A DNA stretch of 64,000 bases from Sclerotinia nivalis (Eukaryota > Ascomycota > Leotiomycetes > Helotiales > Sclerotiniaceae): NCBI GenBank assembly GCA_029531795.1, contig JAPEIS010000016.1, forward strand, positions 1,942,939 through 2,006,938. The letters run 5' to 3'. Positions 59,100 through 64,000 of the stretch are shown piece by piece. The notes under the pieces are model-generated. The model saw only the letters and a list, made by a program, of their open reading frames with translations, was not told the origin of the DNA and searched no databases. The position numbers and the translations under genes are program-made. Position 1 is the stretch's first letter. The number at the start of each line of letters is the position of its first letter.

Positions 59100-59414
59100 A
59101 GAGTTGGAAAGGGTTAGTAGAGTTGGAAAGGGAGTAGTGTAAATGTGTATGTAGGGATGGGGTAGGTGGAAAGGGTTAGTAGAGTTGGAGAGGGGTAGTG
59201 TAAATGTGTGTGTGGGGATGGGGAAGGGGGAAAGGGTTAGTAGAGTTGGAGAGGGGTAGTGTAAATGTGTGTGGGGGGTTGGGGTAGGGGGAAAGGGTTA
59301 GTAGAGTTGGGGAGAGATAGGAAAATTGGAGAGGGGTAATAGAGTTGAAGAGAGATAGTAAAATTGGAGAGAAATAGTAGAGTTGGAGATGGGTAGCGTA
59401 AATGTGTGTGTGTA
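59100..59414 (+). repeat. 61-bp G-rich minisatellite with G-quadruplex motifs
   Basis: AAAGGGTTAGTAGAGTTGG recurs at 59108, 59170, 59231 and 59292, a period of 61-62 bp, with a GTAGTGTAAATGTGTGTG segment in each unit. Two stretches have four closely spaced G-runs (59214-59236 and 59273-59297), fitting the canonical intramolecular G-quadruplex pattern. Ends at repeat R copy 4. Confidence 0.88.
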
Positions 59415-59890
59415 GAAGAGTAAATATGGGGTCCGGTCAGGATATGATTTTGGAAATTTAGATATACATTCCCTTCTAAATAATATGACAAATACAGTAC
59501 AATCATTTATTTTATTATTGAAAAGTTGTAGGAGGAGTTATGGTTGATGAAAGGTAGGTGTTGTGGTGTTGCATTTCTCGATTTGGCGAAAAGTGTGGTA
59601 CTGTTGATGGATCCATCGCCTTCCGAATCGAGGTTTTTCAAGCAACGAATATTCTAACCCTAAGAAAGACTTCTAGCTTTTGAATAAAATAATGAAAATC
59701 TGATAACCCAAGTCTATGTACTACGAGTAATACTATACTTAATTATATTATCATAAAAAAATCGTGGATGAAGATATGATTGATCAAAGTTAACCCTAAG
59801 AAGTTCGATACTGCCGGCAAATCACCGCTTTCCCAATCGAGGTTTTTCAAACACTTACTTCCCCTTACCCTGCGAAATCTAACTATTATT
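59415..59890 (+). repeat. Repeat R, copy 4
   Basis: Nearly the same as copy 3 (47730-48215) from GAAGAGTAAATATGGGGTCC to CCCTTACCCTGCGAAATCTA. Similarity fades between 59880 and 59897, just before the palindrome cluster, so the helicase-bearing segment to the right appears to be inserted at or near this point. No element E body follows this copy. Confidence 0.85.
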
Positions 59891-59897
59891 CTAAGGA

Positions 59898-60210
59898 TTT
59901 TTTTGGTGGTCACCACTAGTGGTGACCCATTTTGACAGGGGAGTGGTGACCCAGCAAAAAGTCTCGATTTGGTCACCACTCCTTTACGATTCAATTTAGA
60001 TCTTTTCTGAAATTTCAAAATCGAATCATATAGAGAATCAATTGAATTTACTTTTTATCAAATTAGAATTGAATTATCTTTTGAATTGTATGATCTGTAG
60101 TATTAACCCTAATGATTGATTTTGAAAAGGAACAAAAAACGCTTGGATAATTGATAAAAACAGGGGAGTGGTGACCTGCAAAAAGTCATCATTTGATCAC
60201 CACTCCTCTA
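59898..60210. repeat. Palindrome/hairpin cluster at the head of the helicase segment
   Basis: A perfect 20-bp palindrome (GGTCACCACT and its complement) at 59908-59927. Hairpin unit 1: GGAGTGGTGACC at 59940-59951 paired with GGTCACCACTCC at 59971-59982, a perfect 12-bp stem with a 19-nt loop. Hairpin unit 2: the same left arm at 60165-60176 with GATCACCACTCC at 60195-60206 (one mismatch). The two units are 225 bp apart and are followed by similar TTACGATTCAATTT...ATTTCAAAATCGAAT sequence, so the whole 225-bp block is tandemly duplicated. Confidence 0.9.
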
Positions 60211-60479
60211 CGATTCAATTTGAATCTTTTTATGAATTTCAAAATCGAATTGTGTAGAGAATTAAGTTAATTTTATTTGTTTAAAATCAGAATCGAATTA
60301 CCTTTTGAATCAAAGGATTTGTATCAAATTAGAAATATTAATCAATCTTTGAGGGTTCAATTTAGAATTTGTTTAAAGCTTAGACTTTTGTATAGTAAGT
60401 AAAGAATGTATTGCTATAGCAACTATCAATAAACAATGAGATCTATTGATATTGAAGCTTTTATTCTGATTTCTATTCT

Positions 60480-60715
60480 TCAGAATTCAGTTCTAAATCA
60501 AAACCTTCAAACCCTTCAAGACCTTTAAAACCTTCATACTCTTCGAAATCTTCAGATTCTTCCAATTCCTCGAAATCTATTCTTCGAAACCTTCAAACCC
60601 TTCAAACCCTTCACACCCTTCGAAACCTTTCAAGACCTTCACACTCTTCGAAATCTATTCTTCGAAATCTTCAAACTCTTCGAAACCTTCACATTCTTCG
60701 AAATCTATAAAAAAC
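60480..60715 (+). repeat. Coding minisatellite (CTTCGAAA/CCTTCAAA words)
   Basis: Short imperfect repeats of CTTCGAAACCTTCAAACC type. Read as protein they give Ser-Ser-Lys and Pro-Ser-Asn strings in one frame (about 60489-60570) and the same kind of strings in another frame from about 60640 on, so an indel inside the array shifts the frame. It forms the low-complexity N-terminal leader of the helicase gene. Confidence 0.7.
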
Positions 60716-63700
60716 AATCTAAAATTAATTCAATTATTTCAATCTGAATTTTCTATTCTTTGTTTTCCTGAATTACCTCTTAAATCTCTATTTCAATGTT
60801 CTATTTGTAATCTCATTAAATTTAATCTAAAAAATCTAAAAAAACATCTCAATTCTAATCATAAAGATATTGCTTTCGATCTGCGTTTTGATTTAATCAA
60901 GAATATTTCAAGGCAAGAGTTATTATCTAATCGTTTATTTTTCGAAGTTCAAATTAAAGAAAAGAATCATTCTAATGAAAATTCTAATTCAATTCGAAAT
61001 GATATTATTGAAGTAAATGATGAATTAGATAATGATTTATCATCTTCTTCTCTCAATTTGAATTTAATTAAAAAGAATTGGAAGAATACTTTTGATTCTA
61101 AATTAAAGGGTATCGAACAAAAGATTAATTCTACTAAAGTTGGTTTAGAAAATCTTACTCCATTTCAAGAACGTACTAGATATATTGAATATATTCAAAA
61201 GTTTGATATTAATGATTTAAAATCTTGTTCTAATTTTCATATTGTATCTGAGAGTCGTATAGCTCAATCCTTTCTAATTTAGAAATCTTATTATATCTAA
61301 GTTTAGAGAAAGTAGTATTTCTGAATAAATCTCATCTAAATATTTTGAATAGCTTTGAAAAAGATAAGATTAGAAATAAGGGGTTTAAACCTCTTCATAA
61401 TCCTAATAGTCGTACTAAATATTTCACTTTTTTTCAAACCTTTTTTAGTTTCATTATGTATACCTCTTTCAAACACCCTAATGTTTTTTATTCTGATTTT
61501 AATGATTTAAGAGCTAAAGTGATTGAATTACTTAAAAAAGCTGTGGATTTCAATGAGATTCTAGATTCTGAAAGGTTTTTAGAATCTAATATAAAAAGCA
61601 GTAAAAAGTCTTTCATTAAAAGAGCTAATAAGGTCAAATTTAATAGTTTGAATTTGAATCAAGAAGAGAATAATAATTCGATTGTTTTAAGCGATTCTGA
61701 AGAATCTAATTCGGATGATTTAAATGAGTCAGATGATTCAGATGATTCAAATGATTCATCTGATTCATCTAATTCATTTAAATCATCTGAATTAAATTCT
61801 TTAGAAAATGATTCTAATAATATTATTGAAAATTTTATTAAAATTAATGATTCAGATAATGAATTATTGATTGAGATGAGAGATTTAATTTTAGATATTA
61901 TAATTATATGCTTTAAACAAAAGACTGATTTAAATATCTTCGATAGTCCTATTAATTGCTTCTTCGCTTGCCAATCTATTAGAAATAATAATTCCATTCG
62001 AGATACCCTTCAATTATCCCAATTTTATTCTCATTTTATTTATTGTAGTCAATTATTCGTAGTTGAATATTCTATTCGTCAATTAATCATTCATCCCACT
62101 TATATTTTGAATTCGATTTTATCTAGATTTATGATTAATTACTTTCAGAATCATAGTCAAAATGCATTAGCTGAAATTCTATTGCATCGAAGTTATGCTT
62201 TTAAAGTGAATAAAGAATTATCTAGTGAGAGTTTAATTATTATTAGCTCTACTCAAGTGAATACGCTTTCTTATAGAGATATTACTATTCGTGTGGATAA
62301 TCTAAAGGAGCTATTTAAATCGATTTTAAATTCTACTTATTCTTTTTTTAATGAATCAATTTTAATGAATATTGATTTGGGTGAATTCTCACACATTAGA
62401 TTGGAAGATTTTAGTAAATATGAAGATCGTGAAAATAAAACTCCCTTTAAATCATTCAAAGATTTTCATCCCAATGTTAAGTTTAATGACGAATTTCTAA
62501 TCAATAAAGTGATTGATATTGAAAGATTAAGAGATCATTTCTTTGTAATTTCGAACAATAATTTAAAGTTGAATAAATCGAATTATAAGAATTACCTTAA
62601 AGAGATTTTGAAATTCAAGAAGATGCTTTTATTACTAATTCATTTAACTAGTGGTTTACCTTCAAAAGGTACTGAATTGTGTATATTAAGGTATCAGAAT
62701 TCTAATAAAGATCAGAGAGAACTGTTTTTAGATATTGGAAGTTCTTTATTTATTACAAATATCTCTGCTGATAAATCAAGATCTCGTACAGAACTTCGTG
62801 CTTCAAAGCTTAAATATTTACCTATATCTGTTTCTAATATCTTATTAAAATATATTGTTTGTGTTGATCCTTTTATAAAAGCATTGAATATTACTAGTAC
62901 TAAATTCGATTTCAATTTAATGAATCCCTATTTAGGGTATTTCAATCAACGTTCTCTCGTTTCTTCCGATCTTTCTTATATTCTTAAAAAATATTCTGAA
63001 TCAATATTAGATCTTAATTTGAATCTTCAAAAATATAGACAAATAATTGTAGGAATTATGAGAGAATTTATGAAAGAAAAGATTAATTTAAGTGATTTAA
63101 CTCTTGAAGATGATTTGAATGAAGCTAGCGCACATCAAATTCAAAGTAGTTTAATGGGACATACTTCAGATATTGATTATATGCATTATGGGCGTTCTAG
63201 GACTACATTTAAAAATATTCCTTTAAATAAGCAAAATAAATATTTAGAATTAAATTTGCGATTTCATGAATTTCTCGGGTTGAAAGATTATAGGGTTGAA
63301 GTAAGTCCTTTTGTTAGTAGTTTGACTATTAGGAATCAAACTATATTAAAAGAAAAAGATTCAATATTAAATAGTCTATTAGTTAGATATAGTAAAGAAT
63401 CCGATTCAATCAATCCTCGCAAGTATCATCGACAGAGTAGTTCTATTGATGATAATTCTAATAGAATGATTAAAAAATTGAAAGTTTCAGAATTTCAATC
63501 ATTTTCTAATACTGTTTCTTCTAATATTATATTGAATCAATTATTGAGAGAGTTCTTAAATGATTCAACTGCCTCTTTTAGAATCTCAGAACAGGAGACT
63601 TTGATAAAAAGTATATTATTAAAAGTTCCATATATTTTAGGTGTTTTGCCTACTAATAGTGGTAAATCTTTAAGCTATTTATTGACTAGTTCATTAATAA

Positions 63701-64000
63701 CTTCCAAAATTACTATTGTGATTATCCTTTGATTGCTTTAAAAGCTGATATTTTAAATAGAGCTAAAAGTTTCAATATTCCTTGTTCCGTTTGGGAAGAA
63801 AATCGAGAGTTTAAAAATCTTACTTTAATTAGTATTGAATCAATTATGAAAGAAAGCTTTATAGTGAAGTTGACTGAATTGATTAATGAAAAGAAGATAG
63901 ATCGATTTATAATTGATGAGTGTCATTTATTAGTTACTAGCTCTCATTATCGTAATATTATGTTTCGTTTTAGATCTCTATTATTGACTAAATGTCAATT
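60497..64000 (+). CDS. C2H2/OrsD-like, tyrosine-recombinase-like, RecQ-type helicase protein (partial, two frameshifts)
   Basis: Runs off the window. In order: a Ser/Lys/Pro-rich leader; FPELPLKSLFQ then CSICNLIKFNLKNLKKHLNSNH-type finger (C-x2-C-x12-H-x4-H, about 60770-60860) as in OrsD/DUF3505 regions; a helical section; an acidic Asp/Ser-rich insert (61680-61800). Next is an integrase-like core: LIHLTSGLPSKGTELCILRY (about 62635-62693), LRASKLKYLPISVSNILLKYI, and HQIQSSLMGHTSDIDYMHYGRS (63133-63200). Then the helicase: ISEQETLIKSILLKVPYILG, motif I PTNSGKSLSYLL (about 63650), PLIALKADILNRAKSF (motif Ia) and Walker B DECH (63917-63928). Frame breaks: near 61265-61281 and near 63724, each a single-base change. 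No in-frame ATG is found upstream, so the start is unknown. The domain order matches fungal telomere-linked RecQ-like helicases (inference). Unlike all other repeats nearby it lacks RIP-type stops although it is very AT-rich. Confidence 0.72.

Noticed and set aside
59237..59506. 89-codon minus-strand frame rich in Pro, Ser and Thr
   Set aside because: It is the complement of the G-rich minisatellite and the start of repeat R; repeat translation only.

Overview
The window looks like chromosomal DNA of a filamentous ascomycete. Protein-coding genes carry short introns of about 47-69 nt with GTAAGT/GTATGT-type donors, CTAAC-type branch sites and YAG acceptors. The gene set is typical of Pezizomycotina (GH78 family, GPI-anchored Ser/Thr-rich proteins, small secreted Cys proteins, a large sugar-transporter family). 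The second half carries transposon relics riddled with C-to-T and G-to-A changes, as left by repeat-induced point mutation (RIP). Leotiomycetes (Sclerotiniaceae-like) is my guess from general resemblance, not a demonstrated assignment.

Layout, 1-34,400 (gene-bearing, balanced composition): 3' end of a Trm1 tRNA methyltransferase (+); a three-exon GH78 alpha-L-rhamnosidase-like gene (-) whose catalytic motifs look altered; a GPI-anchored secreted protein (+); two short secreted proteins (-) that look like diverged paralogues; a six-cysteine secreted protein (+); a DJ-1/PfpI family protein (+); a large intronless DUF676/Rog1-like lipase (+); a four-exon RBR E3 ubiquitin ligase (-); a short-chain dehydrogenase (+); a decayed beta-lactamase-fold serine hydrolase pseudogene (+); and a five-exon MFS sugar transporter (+) with a CreA-type motif cluster upstream. 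These are independent genes; no biosynthetic cluster is apparent. The carbohydrate theme (GH78, SDR, sugar transporter) and the secreted proteins would suit a plant-associated lifestyle.

Layout, 34,400-64,000 (AT-rich, repeat-packed): a nested graveyard. A complete but RIP-broken Ty3/gypsy chromovirus (35,269-42,020) has 163-bp LTRs and a 5-bp target duplication. A Tad-like LINE relic lies on the minus strand (42,959-46,539). Two 213-bp solo LTRs in opposite orientation each have a perfect 5-bp target duplication. A repeat here called R occurs four times and forms the leader of an unclassified element (E). A 15-bp AT minisatellite is followed by about 4 kb almost free of C on the + strand, which is split by a pogo/Fot1-like DNA transposon. 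A 61-bp G-rich minisatellite with G-quadruplex motifs comes next.

The last 4 kb begin with a cluster of perfect palindromes that interrupts R copy 4. They lead into a long AT-rich but largely open gene encoding a C2H2-type finger, a tyrosine-recombinase-like core and a RecQ-type helicase, running off the window. This palindrome-headed recombinase plus helicase gene is the best candidate for an unusual, possibly mobile, subtelomere-type system.
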